Source of the DNA: Bacillus sanguinis
GTDB lineage: Bacteria > Bacillota > Bacilli > Bacillales > Bacillaceae_G
Reading direction: 5' to 3'
Length of the DNA stretch: 42,194 nucleotides
NCBI RefSeq assembly: GCF_018332475.1
Contig: NZ_BOQB01000018.1
Span: 1-42,194 of the forward strand
Part shown: piece by piece, positions 1 through 7,890 of the stretch
Numbering within the stretch: position 1 is the first letter of the stretch
How the letters are laid out: every line of letters starts with the position of its first letter
Made by a program: the position numbers and the translations under genes
The notes under the pieces: model-generated
Database searches by the model: none
Told to the model about the DNA's origin: nothing
What the model saw: the letters and a program-made list of their open reading frames with translations, nothing else

Positions 1-23
1 AAGTTTATTGTTGTTTAATTAAA

Positions 24-53
24 TTGATAGAAACTCTATAGTAATGCTATTAT
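24..53 (+). promoter_or_regulatory. Sigma-A type promoter for the RHH gene
   Basis: TTGATA at 24-29 and TATTAT at 48-53 are separated by 18 bases, a good vegetative promoter about 30 bases before the coding start at 85. This is a sequence match only; no start site is proven. Confidence 0.6.
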
Positions 54-84
54 ATAAATATGAAAAAGTTAAAGGGTGTTCAAT

Positions 85-354
85 ATGACTAAAAAGAAAC
101 ATTATAAAGTAGTGAATAGAAAACAATTATCTACAACATTAGCCAATGATTTGAATGAAAGATTAGAAAAACTTAAAGAGGATACAAATATACCTAAAAC
201 AAGACTATTAGACCAGGCAGTTTCACTGTTATTACTCTTTCAGTCTAATTCTACTAATGCTTTCATTAGTGAAATGAACGAATTAAAAGAGCAAAAAGGG
301 CTTAATAGTAGTGAACTCACAGATTATATTTTAAATAGTCTAAAGAAGGACTAA
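85..354 (+). CDS. Ribbon-helix-helix (CopG/Arc-like) DNA-binding protein
   Basis: A protein of 89 residues if started at ATG 85. That start has AAAGGG eight bases upstream; the in-frame GTG at 76 lies inside this ribosome binding site and is unlikely. The first half (KQLSTTLANDLNERLEKL, then IPKTRLLDQAV) has the beta-strand, helix, turn, helix pattern of ribbon-helix-helix regulators, which bind DNA as dimers. The second half is a short helical tail of no known role. It precedes the HU gene, which has its own promoter. Such proteins on mobile DNA are often copy-number, partition or antitoxin regulators, but no toxin gene is adjacent. The family call is fairly firm; the target is unknown. Confidence 0.7.
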   Translation: MTKKKHYKVVNRKQLSTTLANDLNERLEKLKEDTNIPKTRLLDQAVSLLLLFQSNSTNAFISEMNELKEQKGLNSSELTDYILNSLKKD

Positions 355-403
355 CATGGTTTTATCTAGACTGCTAAGAAACAATCTATGGGTATAGTAC
401 TAA

Positions 404-432
404 TTGCATCAAAAGTATAGGCACGTTATAAT
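404..432 (+). promoter_or_regulatory. Sigma-A promoter for the HU gene
   Basis: TTGCAT at 404-409, a 17-base spacer and a perfect TATAAT at 427-432. It lies 33 bases before the HU start codon and should drive HU independently of the upstream gene. Confidence 0.75.
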
Positions 433-465
433 AGTCACCTAATTACATATAACGAGGTGTAGAAA

Positions 466-738
466 ATGAATAAGACTGAATTAACAAAAGTAGTAGCAGA
501 AAAAGCAGAACTTACACAAAAAGATGCAGCTGCAGCAACACAAGCTGTATTAGATACAATTACAACGGCACTAGCAAGTGAGGAGAAAGTTCAGATTCTT
601 GGATTTGGTACATTTGAGGTTCGCGAAAGATCTGCACGTACAGGACGTAACCCACAAACAGGTGAAGAAATGCAAATCGCTGCTTCAAAAGTACCTGCTT
701 TTAAGGCTGGAAAAGAATTAAAAGATGCAGTGAAATAA
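466..738 (+). CDS. hup: DNA-binding protein HU
   Basis: Ninety residues, the normal length for a bacterial HU. The start [14 protein letters not shown], the core [18 protein letters not shown] with the DNA-intercalating Pro in the arm, and the tail [14 protein letters not shown] are all canonical. HU homodimers bend and compact DNA without strong sequence preference. The start has GAGGTG eight bases upstream. Bacillus chromosomes already carry HU genes, so a copy beside conjugation and transposon genes is probably an accessory copy that limits the disturbance caused by the incoming replicon, as proposed for plasmid-borne nucleoid proteins generally. The family is certain; that role is inference. 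Confidence 0.95.
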   Translation: MNKTELTKVVAEKAELTQKDAAAATQAVLDTITTALASEEKVQILGFGTFEVRERSARTGRNPQTGEEMQIAASKVPAFKAGKELKDAVK

Positions 739-753
739 TTACATATAATGAAA

Positions 754-779
754 AGGGTTTGATATTCATATCAGACCCT
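754..779 (+). terminator. Hairpin after HU without a U-tract
   Basis: Twelve-base arms (754-765 and 768-779) pair at all but one position, where there is a G-U pair. No run of T follows, so this is more likely a 3'-end stabilising hairpin than a strong intrinsic terminator. Confidence 0.55.
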
Positions 780-975
780 AATGAGACTAACTTAGTTTTA
801 GATATAGAAAAATTTAATTTTCCTAATAGTATTTGAGATGACTCTCCTGATTTGATAAAATCTTAATATATGTAAATTTGCATGTATAAATGTTTGTTTT
901 AATGTTATACTAGATTTAACCAAGAAGCATCCAACAAATTATGATTAATCACTACATTTTCTTTCATAGTATGTC

Positions 976-1017
976 AACGTAAAAAAAGACACTTTCTATA
1001 GTGTCTTTTTTTACGTT
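976..1017. terminator. Perfect bidirectional terminator
   Basis: Eighteen-base arms (976-993 and 1000-1017) pair perfectly around a six-base loop, with seven A on one side and seven T on the other. It can end transcription from HU on the plus strand and from the SIR2 module on the minus strand. Confidence 0.85.
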
Positions 1018-1069
1018 ACTAGATGAATAGATGGATTACAACTTATATTTGGCGATTTTTTATCATATA

Positions 1070-2302
1070 TTATATGATGCTATTTATTATATATTTAATA
1101 GCATCCACCATGCCTTGCTGAAACTTATCACTTTCGGTTGGAACTTTTATACCAATTGGTGTTAATCCCCTATGAGATAATTGTTTATTCTCACGGGGAT
1201 GTAAATTAGGCACAATAATAAAGTGCTGACCGCCTATGCTATTGTGAATGTCCCTATATATTTCCTTAAAATATACATCTTTAAAAGAAAATCCAATAAA
1301 CAACAAGAATTTACCAGACATAATTCCATTTAGGAAGTCTTTTGTTTTTCGATCCGTATACAAATCATTATAATCATTTTTCGTAACAACCATTGTTTTA
1401 GGCCTTTCTGCCATACCGTGAAAATGAACAACTTGCTTTTTACCTTTATTTAAATGATTCTGTAGATTTTCTATATCTTCGATTATCTTAGGAGAACTAT
1501 AACCGTCCTTCTCTTTATTCCTATATACATCTAATGCATTATCATAATTTGTAGTCAGTATAAAACTAGAAGCCAAATTCATAATATCCCTAATGTTATG
1601 CTTACTTTCATCTACTTGATTATTAAAATCGCTGTCTATTTTATTCGTTATATATGTTTTTATTTTATCCTCAGTATTTAAAGTTGGTGAATACTCAAGT
1701 ATTGTATCTACAGCACCTAGGAAATCACCACTATTAATTAAACCTTCACAGTACTCTTTATCTATTGCTGTATGAAGCTTTTCTTTCATACCCCAAATTA
1801 ATCCATACCAATCCGGAAGACCAAGTGGCTTTGAGACGCCTGCTCCTAAAAATGGGACTATCTTATCGACATTTTCTTTCAATAACAAGTAGTTATCCAT
1901 ATATTCCTCTTGCAAATACTTTGTTAGCATTTCCTCTTGTTTAGAATTTACCATCTGTATAAACTCCTCTCTTAATTCAAATATTTCTTTAATAAAATGG
2001 GATGGACTTTCATGGATTTTCTGCTCACAGAACTCACAATCTTCGTTTAAATCTTCTACAACATCATGTTCTTCATGTTTTAGACATTCATAGGCATAAC
2101 TTTTTTCAAATAAACTTTCTTGTAATAAGTGTTTCACAAGAAAGTTTATTTCTTTTTCGTTTAATTTTGCATGATAAAGATCTTCTTTTGAGAAAGGTTG
2201 CATATTAACTGTGTTAATTAAAGTTTCAAGTAAACTTAAAACCTCTTCTTGCGACTTGAGTAATTCCTGTTTAGCGGTAATGATTAAGTTCTCCAATGAC
2301 AT
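1070..2302 (-). CDS. SIR2-domain protein with N-terminal putative zinc site (candidate defence effector)
   Basis: 410 residues. The second half is a SIR2-like fold: FLGAGVSKPLGLPDW (about 151-165) is the NAD-binding glycine loop, TTNYD (250-254) and HFHG (293-296) are the motifs of the bacterial SIR2_2 type, and FIGFSFKD (about 335-342) closes the domain. Family members in phage defence usually hydrolyse NAD+ when activated. The first 140 residues are helical and hold C73, H76, H79, C89 and C92, which could form one zinc site. The start has AAGGAG ten bases upstream and overlaps the end of the preceding gene (stop at 2271) by about 32 bases, so the two are translationally linked. It is not an obvious ThsA, DSR1 or DSR2 (too short, different partner). 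The domain call is strong; the defence role is inference. Confidence 0.8.
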   Translation of the reverse strand: MSLENLIITAKQELLKSQEEVLSLLETLINTVNMQPFSKEDLYHAKLNEKEINFLVKHLLQESLFEKSYAYECLKHEEHDVVEDLNEDCEFCEQKIHESPSHFIKEIFELREEFIQMVNSKQEEMLTKYLQEEYMDNYLLLKENVDKIVPFLGAGVSKPLGLPDWYGLIWGMKEKLHTAIDKEYCEGLINSGDFLGAVDTILEYSPTLNTEDKIKTYITNKIDSDFNNQVDESKHNIRDIMNLASSFILTTNYDNALDVYRNKEKDGYSSPKIIEDIENLQNHLNKGKKQVVHFHGMAERPKTMVVTKNDYNDLYTDRKTKDFLNGIMSGKFLLFIGFSFKDVYFKEIYRDIHNSIGGQHFIIVPNLHPRENKQLSHRGLTPIGIKVPTESDKFQQGMVDAIKYIINSII

Positions 2303-3593
2303 GATATATAAACTCCTTGCCTAGTGATTTTTTCTGTAAAAATACTATTCTAAAGGATGTCTGCTTAGCATAAATTGTAGTCTGTGAAACCAAACAATTA
2401 TCTGGGTTAGTATTTCTAAAATCTAAAAACCAAGAAATAGACCATTCTTCTAAATCAGATGATTTTTCAAATTCAGTATAGAGGCTATGAAATAAATCTG
2501 TATAGGCAACAGGAATTTTAGATCCTCCGGATTGTGCAGCCCCTTTACTAAATTTACTGGAAATAAATTTTATTCTTGTTGGATACCCTTTTAGAGGTAT
2601 CTGTTTTGCTATTTTTACTATATCCTTTGTTTTATACTTTTTGCTTATAAACGCAGAACATAACATCGATTGTATTTTCATTCCAAGCGGAGCAGTATTA
2701 GTTTTAATAAATGCACTATCATTTGGGAATAGTTTTCTAAGAATAGTTTGGACGCTATCCTTTACCTCTTCTTCTGTAGCTTTTAAAACTTCTTCATGGA
2801 TGTCTCCTAATAGATTATGTAAAAGATTGGAACATAAATTATACATTCCTTTCCTATCTGACTTCACATCTATACTTTCTAAATTAATTAAAGGTTCAAC
2901 TATCAAATTTTTAACAGTTGAATACAAGCGATTAAAAGATTTTGGATAATCATCATATTGATTATTCTCATCATTTTTTTTAGATTCTGCCTCTTTTTCA
3001 TTCTCAATATCTTTTATGTCAGTTAAATTTCGAATCATTGTTAAACAAGTACCATTTTCGAAATTAATATCTATTCCCGCTATAAAGTATCCTATCCTTG
3101 TTCCTCTAGGTACAACTTGAACAAATATAAATCTAGCAGTTTTCACCTTATCTCCATTAGTAGTATAGTCATAGCCTGCAATAAATTTAGTACCTAAAGC
3201 CTTTATGTCTAACATATCCATTAAATAATACTTACCATCATTCATTTTAGAGAGTAGTGCTTGCGGTATTCTTGTTTCGTTATTAAAACTTTCTAGAATT
3301 CGCTTTACTTTCATGTTAAAAGTCGAAACCTCTAACGTGTTATCTGTAACATTAAATCTATCTACAAAAATATTTCTTAATCTACTGTACATTATATGCT
3401 CAAAAAATATAGTGTTAAGTAAATACCTATCTTTAGGATTATTTCTAATTACTTCTTCAAAATACGTACTCAATTTCTTTTTATCTTCAATTTTTATAGA
3501 AGAACTTAATTTTTCATTCGCTTCTTCTATAATCTTAGAAGAGTCTACAAATTCCAAAAACTTGTGGCCAGTAAATACATAATTTGTCGTCAC
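2271..3593 (-). CDS. Uncharacterised protein, partner of the SIR2 protein
   Basis: 440 residues, starting at GTG 3593 with AGAAGGTG just upstream. I do not recognise the family. There is no signal peptide or membrane segment. A charged, Lys/Glu/Asn-rich stretch near residues 200-220 separates a mixed alpha/beta N-terminal half from a helical middle and a C-terminal part rich in beta segments (TTIYAKQTSFRIVFLQ). It is the first gene of the two-gene unit with the overlapping SIR2 gene. In known SIR2 defence pairs the partner is a sensor or regulator, so a sensing or inhibitory role is the best guess. Confidence 0.55.
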   Translation of the reverse strand: MTTNYVFTGHKFLEFVDSSKIIEEANEKLSSSIKIEDKKKLSTYFEEVIRNNPKDRYLLNTIFFEHIMYSRLRNIFVDRFNVTDNTLEVSTFNMKVKRILESFNNETRIPQALLSKMNDGKYYLMDMLDIKALGTKFIAGYDYTTNGDKVKTARFIFVQVVPRGTRIGYFIAGIDINFENGTCLTMIRNLTDIKDIENEKEAESKKNDENNQYDDYPKSFNRLYSTVKNLIVEPLINLESIDVKSDRKGMYNLCSNLLHNLLGDIHEEVLKATEEEVKDSVQTILRKLFPNDSAFIKTNTAPLGMKIQSMLCSAFISKKYKTKDIVKIAKQIPLKGYPTRIKFISSKFSKGAAQSGGSKIPVAYTDLFHSLYTEFEKSSDLEEWSISWFLDFRNTNPDNCLVSQTTIYAKQTSFRIVFLQKKSLGKEFIYHVIGELNHYR

Positions 3594-3746
3594 TTAATTC
3601 ACCTTCTATTTATTGTTATATAAATATCCTTATTTTAAGTACATATCACTAAAGACAGATCCTGTACCAGTTACTTTACATACTATATTTTTTTGTAAAC
3701 CATCAATTGTTTAATACTCAACGGAAGCATGATATGCATTATAATA

Positions 3747-4376
3747 TTACTTTAATGTTTTTAAATTATTTAAGATAGAAACGAATCCTAAGACTTTTTG
3801 TATTCCCAAAATCCTCATTTCAACCGATTCTAGAAATTTTATAAATTCATTCTTAGTAAACTTCCTTTGTATAATTTCTAACTCTTTTAGCTCTTGCAAA
3901 TTTTCGACCTCATCAAATCCTTTATGTAATGTAAAGTAAAGGACTCCACCATCTTTAAAGATTTCATAAATTGAGTGTAAGGTACTTTCTAAGTGCTTAT
4001 TATATTTCATGGAATCTTCACTTTTATTTACCATTGTTAGGCAATCAAAGAAGCGTAGTTTATTCACTATCAAGATATCTTCCTCTATTTTTTTATATGC
4101 TGGCGTTAAATCGTAGTTAGAATACTTCTGTAATCTTTTTTCTTCAACTTGTTTTTTTCGCATTTCCTCAGCATCCGGTATTATAAATATACCTTTTTTT
4201 ATTTCTTTAAGTACACCTTGCTTTTTTAAAGCTAACAATCTTTGTTTACTAATTTCAAATCTATCCATAATATCTTTTGAATCCATCGTATATTGTTTAA
4301 CGATTCTTTCTACAATCTCTGAGCTATTAATTTTTAGGATTAATGCAAGTTCTTCCAGATCAATAAAATTTGTCAT
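3747..4376 (-). CDS. Helix-turn-helix protein, probable autoregulator
   Basis: 209 residues with no family I can name. The N-terminal half has two helix-turn-helix-like stretches (IDLEELALILKINSSEIVER, then IMDRFEISKQRLLALKKQG, the latter followed by KKGIFIIPDAEE like a winged-helix strand). The C-terminal half (about 95-209) is alpha/beta, contains LYFTLHKGF, and may be a ligand or partner domain. The start has GGGAGGGT five bases upstream. Its promoter sits between two copies of a palindrome (4391-4446), suggesting self-repression. It is transcribed in the same direction as the SIR2 pair, 153 bases upstream of it, and may read through into it. Confidence 0.5.
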   Translation of the reverse strand: MTNFIDLEELALILKINSSEIVERIVKQYTMDSKDIMDRFEISKQRLLALKKQGVLKEIKKGIFIIPDAEEMRKKQVEEKRLQKYSNYDLTPAYKKIEEDILIVNKLRFFDCLTMVNKSEDSMKYNKHLESTLHSIYEIFKDGGVLYFTLHKGFDEVENLQELKELEIIQRKFTKNEFIKFLESVEMRILGIQKVLGFVSILNNLKTLK

Positions 4377-4390
4377 TACAGACCCTCCCG

Positions 4391-4446
4391 TTTACAAAGT
4401 AAATAGATGCTTACTGAATTGTACTATGTACTGTTTACTTTGTAAA
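4391..4446 (-). promoter_or_regulatory. Promoter flanked by twin TTTAC-N3-GTAAA operators
   Basis: The palindrome TTTACAAAGTAAA at 4391-4403 recurs as its reverse complement at 4434-4446. On the minus strand TTTACA (4441-4446) as -35, a 17-base spacer and TACAAT (4418-4423) as -10 form a promoter for the 209-residue gene. One operator covers the -35 and the other lies just past the start site, the usual geometry of a repressor that loops or blocks. Confidence 0.65.
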
Positions 4447-4589
4447 TAGGTTTAAAAATAATATGGTACGTGAAATTTTATAATCTAGTGCTTTTGTTGA
4501 AAATTTATATAGTATTTTATATGGATTATATGTTAAAATATAAGTAGAAAATTTGTTTCCATTGTTTATACTCTATTGTACGTAGCGTG

Positions 4590-4640
4590 AAGGACAAACC
4601 TTACGCCCAGTTAACTCGGGCGAGGTTTGTCCTTTTTTTT
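4590..4640 (+). terminator. Two-tier leader terminator before the thioredoxin-like gene
   Basis: Twelve-base outer arms (4590-4601 and 4623-4634) enclose a second stem, CGCCC 4604-4608 with GGGCG 4618-4622, around a self-complementary AGTTAACT loop. Eight T follow (4633-4640). It ends 20 bases before the start codon of the next gene and only 6 bases before its AAGGAGG region. It either blocks upstream transcription or acts as an attenuator for the gene. Confidence 0.8.
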
Positions 4641-4660
4641 ACTTTAAGGAGGAATTTACT

Positions 4661-5143
4661 ATGAATAAAGTCTACAAAATTGGAGCAATTGTTACTACAT
4701 TATGCGTTGCTTGTATCGCTATCTTTACTTTAACTAAAAATGAATCTGTTAACCCAGAGACTGTAACACCAAACAAAACAATTGTATCAGCTGCAGAAAC
4801 AAAAGGATCGCCCGAAAATATTAAAGATATTTCAAAAGAAGAATTAAAGCAAAAAATACAATCCCATGAAGAGTTTATTGCGTACTACTATCAACCAACT
4901 TGTCATTATTGTAAAAAGGCAGCACCAGATATCAATAGTATGTCAAAAAAGCATGATAGAACCATCTATCGTATTGATATCTCTACGCCAGAAAATCAAA
5001 GTGCCTTTCAAGAGTTCGATATTCCTGGCACTCCAGTTGTTGTAGCTTATAACAGAGGTGAAGAAATTGAACGCCTAGAAGGTGCAGTGTCAGCTGCTAC
5101 ATATGACGGATTCTTTGCGAGACGTAATTCGAGCGCTAGTTAA
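4661..5143 (+). CDS. Membrane-anchored or secreted thioredoxin-like protein
   Basis: 160 residues with a hydrophobic segment IGAIVTTLCVACIAIFTL (about 7-25), a signal peptide or signal anchor. The thioredoxin fold follows: EEFIAYYYQPTCHYCKKAAP holds the redox pair in a C-H-Y-C motif, and the cis-Pro motif GTPVVVAY comes near residue 124. The redox pair should work outside the membrane. Family members make, reduce or isomerise disulfides in exported proteins; the short form resembles thioredoxin-family proteins next to Gram-positive transfer or bacteriocin genes. The start has AAGGAGGAATT upstream. A DUF418 gene follows 39 bases later, probably in the same unit. Confidence 0.8.
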   Translation: MNKVYKIGAIVTTLCVACIAIFTLTKNESVNPETVTPNKTIVSAAETKGSPENIKDISKEELKQKIQSHEEFIAYYYQPTCHYCKKAAPDINSMSKKHDRTIYRIDISTPENQSAFQEFDIPGTPVVVAYNRGEEIERLEGAVSAATYDGFFARRNSSAS

Positions 5144-5182
5144 TATAGTGCTCGTTTTTCTTTTTAAGAAAGGGGAATTTAC

Positions 5183-6328
5183 ATGCAACAAAACGCCCGT
5201 ATTTATTCTTTAGACGCAATAAGAGGTATAGCCATACTATGTATCCTATTTTCTAATCTACCTACTATGACGGGACTAGATCCCTTTAACCAGGCCGGTT
5301 ATTCCGGTACAGATAAAGGGATTCGTTTTTTAATAGATTTGTTTATACAAGCAAAATTCTATACTATTTTTGCATTCTTATTTGGGGTAGGATTTTTTAT
5401 CTTTATAAAAAACGCGGAAGCAAAAGGATATTCTATATATAAGCTATTTAGCCGTAGATTGTGTATTTTGCTACTCTTTGGTTTACTCCACTTTATCTTT
5501 CTATGGTATGGAGATATTCTACACGCATATGCCTTAGCTGGTTTTATCCTATTGTTCTTTTATAAGCGATCTACAAAGCTTATCTTTATAGTTGGCTGCA
5601 TCTCTCTATTTGTTAGCTATACACTACATGCTATTTTATTTATACAAGCAAGTTCTTCTATTTCTGCCGTACCTAGTTACTATCAATATATGTTTACAGG
5701 CAACACTACCAATCACACTGTAAATCTATTTACACATTATTCACAACAAGTAAAAGCTCGTCTGTTCTTTTTAATAATCGAGGAATTTCAACAATTACTA
5801 ATAGGAATTCCGGAATATATAGGCTTGTTCTTAATTGGTTTATGGGCTGGTAAGAAAGATATTTTTAAAAGGGTACCGGAATTAATAAAGGAAATTAGAT
5901 TTATCCAGTGGAGTTCGTTATGCATTTCATGTCTTCTCTCTTGTCCTATTATCTACTATTTTATAAAAACGGATGTCTATTACTCTCAGGATATTAAACT
6001 ATGGATTCTATTTGGAGGGAAAACGCTAGCTATATTCTATGTTTGTACTCTACTTAGGGTTTGTGAGAATAAAAAATATATAGAGCAGCTGCAACCCTTT
6101 ATGAACGTAGGCAAGTATGCTTTAACGAATTACATTAGCCAAAGTATACTAACTCTTGTCATTCTTTCGTTGAACTTTAAAGATGTCTCACAGGTATATT
6201 ACTGGCAATTATGTATCTTCGGGATTTTAATTATCTTTGCGCAAATTATATTCAGCAAAATTTGGAGTAAATATTTTCGCTATGGTCCCATTGAATGGAT
6301 ATGGAGAAAAGGCATTTACAAAAAATAA
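5183..6328 (+). CDS. DUF418 family multi-span membrane protein
   Basis: 381 residues with about nine or ten hydrophobic spans. The start RIYSLDAIRGIAILCILFSN and the ending YFRYGPIEWIWRKGIY are signature ends of the DUF418/YeiB family, and the length fits. The family is distantly related to membrane acyltransferases, but a reaction has not been established for most members. The ribosome binding site AAAGGGGAA lies seven bases before ATG. It probably shares transcription with the thioredoxin-like gene and ends at the hairpin at 6453-6475. Confidence 0.8.
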   Translation: MQQNARIYSLDAIRGIAILCILFSNLPTMTGLDPFNQAGYSGTDKGIRFLIDLFIQAKFYTIFAFLFGVGFFIFIKNAEAKGYSIYKLFSRRLCILLLFGLLHFIFLWYGDILHAYALAGFILLFFYKRSTKLIFIVGCISLFVSYTLHAILFIQASSSISAVPSYYQYMFTGNTTNHTVNLFTHYSQQVKARLFFLIIEEFQQLLIGIPEYIGLFLIGLWAGKKDIFKRVPELIKEIRFIQWSSLCISCLLSCPIIYYFIKTDVYYSQDIKLWILFGGKTLAIFYVCTLLRVCENKKYIEQLQPFMNVGKYALTNYISQSILTLVILSLNFKDVSQVYYWQLCIFGILIIFAQIIFSKIWSKYFRYGPIEWIWRKGIYKK

Positions 6329-6452
6329 CCTATTTTTCACCAGTTTCATGCAATTGACTGAAAAAAATGATAAAATATCATATGAAAGATTAAAGATATA
6401 TTTGTGATTGTAAAATGATGTTATTAAAATTAAAGTGGTTCAAGTCAGAGGA

Positions 6453-6475
6453 AGGCACCTTAGGTGTCTTTTCTT
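6453..6475 (+). terminator. Probable terminator after the DUF418 gene
   Basis: AGGCACCT and AGGTGTCT can form an eight-pair stem (one G-U) with a very short loop, followed by TTTTCTTT. It is weak to moderate in strength and lies about 120 bases after the DUF418 stop. The remaining intergenic DNA from 6329 to 6570 shows nothing else I can support. Confidence 0.5.
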
Positions 6476-6570
6476 TATTAAAATATGTATTTTAACAAAG
6501 CTTTAATACTTATGTATTAGATAATAATATTATTTAGTAAACGGCATTTTTGGATATAAGAGCCAATAAA

Positions 6571-6588
6571 AAAAGCCCTAACAGGGCT
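6571..6588 (-). terminator. Terminator overlapping the stop codon of the zinc-ribbon gene
   Basis: AGCCCT 6574-6579 and AGGGCT 6583-6588 form the stem; the run of A at 6568-6574 is the U-tract on the minus strand. The stop codon (6587-6589) lies inside the stem, so a terminating ribosome would compete with hairpin folding. Confidence 0.7.
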
Positions 6589-6766
6589 AAATAATTTTCT
6601 TCATACCACATTGACGACATTCTCTTAGAAAGATGAAATCTTTAACGGAACTCTTGAACGCGGTATTGCCACAGTTATCGCAACGGCCGCTAATCTTATC
6701 TGGCAGCTCTTTGTATGTGTATATTTTACTTAGATCGTAGTGTTGTTCAGGTTGTTTATTTTCCAT
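6587..6766 (-). CDS. Small zinc-ribbon protein
   Basis: About 59 residues from ATG 6766, which has GGGTG six bases upstream; an in-frame ATG five codons earlier (6781) lacks a ribosome binding site. The C-terminal half carries CDNCG and, 17 residues later, CRQCG: two CxxC knuckles of a rubredoxin-like zinc ribbon. It is probably a zinc-binding partner protein. No function can be assigned. Confidence 0.6.
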   Translation of the reverse strand: MENKQPEQHYDLSKIYTYKELPDKISGRCDNCGNTAFKSSVKDFIFLRECRQCGMKKII

Positions 6767-6957
6767 TCGTTTCACCCACATAGCAATTTGAATTAGTATA
6801 GCTAAACCATAATAACACGAAGTGTCCGCATAGTGGATGCTTTTTATTTTTTAAAGGATGTTTGTCCCAGCAGAACCCTATAGAAAAAGCTCCCACAATT
6901 AAAATGAGAGCTAACTTCATGCAAAAAATGTTTAAAAATAATATAGTACTTTACGAA

Positions 6958-7188
6958 CTATGAAATAAAACTTTCCTTAATCCTTGCTTTAGAACCGTAT
7001 AGATTTTTTCTTCTCAATAAATCTACCGTTAAGTTTTCCATTAAAACAAATTCTCCATTGATTAGTAATTCTGCTAATTCTATTGGATACTCGTTTGAAC
7101 CTTCATCTAAAACCAACCCTTTATTTCCCGAAAGAAATATATAACCATAAATATACCCTTCTCTTTTTCCTGATTGAAATTCACTCAT
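6958..7188 (-). CDS. Small hypothetical protein
   Basis: 76 residues with a very strong start signal (AAGGAGG about eight bases before ATG 7188), so it is very likely translated. The first half looks beta-rich (EGYIYGYIFLSGNKGLVLDE) and the second half helical and basic (VDLLRRKNLYGSKARIKES). There are no cysteine motifs, signal or membrane segment. I do not recognise the family. Confidence 0.5.
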   Translation of the reverse strand: MSEFQSGKREGYIYGYIFLSGNKGLVLDEGSNEYPIELAELLINGEFVLMENLTVDLLRRKNLYGSKARIKESFIS

Positions 7189-7326
7189 TGTAAAATACCT
7201 CCTTATATCTATTTATATATCTAAAATTATTATTTTAATGCATTGCTTTATTTTTCGACCAGTGGAATTAAACATCTTTATTGTTACTAATCACCACTTG
7301 TTAAAATTTTACCTTCATAAAAAATA

Positions 7327-7860
7327 TTAAAAAATGTTTTCAAGTGCTACATTAAGCAAAGAAGGAAATTTATAATTCGCTTGTGTTTCCTCCAAAGAAT
7401 CAGCAATTCGAATTGTTCTTGTTCCAGCCTTCTTCCCTGCACATATATCGGTTTCTTGGTCACCAATCATATAACTACTCGCTAAATCAATATCGTGCCT
7501 TTGAGCTAACTGCAGCAGCATACCAGCCTCTGGTTTTCTACAGGGACACCCATCTTTTGGCCGATGGATACAGGCAACAAATTCATGTATATGAGCATCG
7601 ACGTTTTCATTAATTAATTTTTCTTGCATATGTTCATGTATTTCTAAGAGCTCTTCTTGAGTCATATAACCCAATCCGACGCCCGCTTGATTTGTTGTTA
7701 CTAGGACCATATATCCCTTTCTATTAAATATAGCAATTGCGTCAGCTGCACCAGGTAGCAGGTAAATATCTTCTGGTTTATTTACAAATCTAACACGATC
7801 TGTAAGTACTTGATTAATGACCCCATCACGGTCTAAAAATATTGCCTTTTTTTTAGCCAA
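7327..7860 (-). CDS. gmhB: HAD-IIIA phosphatase, GmhB-like
   Basis: 177 residues, a complete HAD-IIIA enzyme. Motif I is FLDRDG (D10, D12), motif II is TTNQAG (T55-N57), C97, H99, C105 and C107 form the zinc loop of GmhB-type enzymes followed by RKPEAG with the motif III Lys, and motif IV is GDQETD (133-138). GmhB removes the 7-phosphate from heptose 1,7-bisphosphate. Gram-positive Bacilli make no LPS, so here it may serve heptose or related sugars of S-layer glycans or act on another small phosphate. Neighbouring genes do not reveal a pathway. The fold is certain; the substrate is not. Confidence 0.85.
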   Translation of the reverse strand: MAKKKAIFLDRDGVINQVLTDRVRFVNKPEDIYLLPGAADAIAIFNRKGYMVLVTTNQAGVGLGYMTQEELLEIHEHMQEKLINENVDAHIHEFVACIHRPKDGCPCRKPEAGMLLQLAQRHDIDLASSYMIGDQETDICAGKKAGTRTIRIADSLEETQANYKFPSLLNVALENIF

Positions 7861-7890
7861 GTTACTCTCTCCTTACCTACAAATTTTCTA

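Larger units (their letters stand above)
739..1069. other. Intergenic region after HU
   Basis: It contains two hairpins, listed separately. Between them (780-975) the DNA is AT-rich with no supported gene or repeat. No convincing promoter for either neighbour is seen. Confidence 0.6.
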
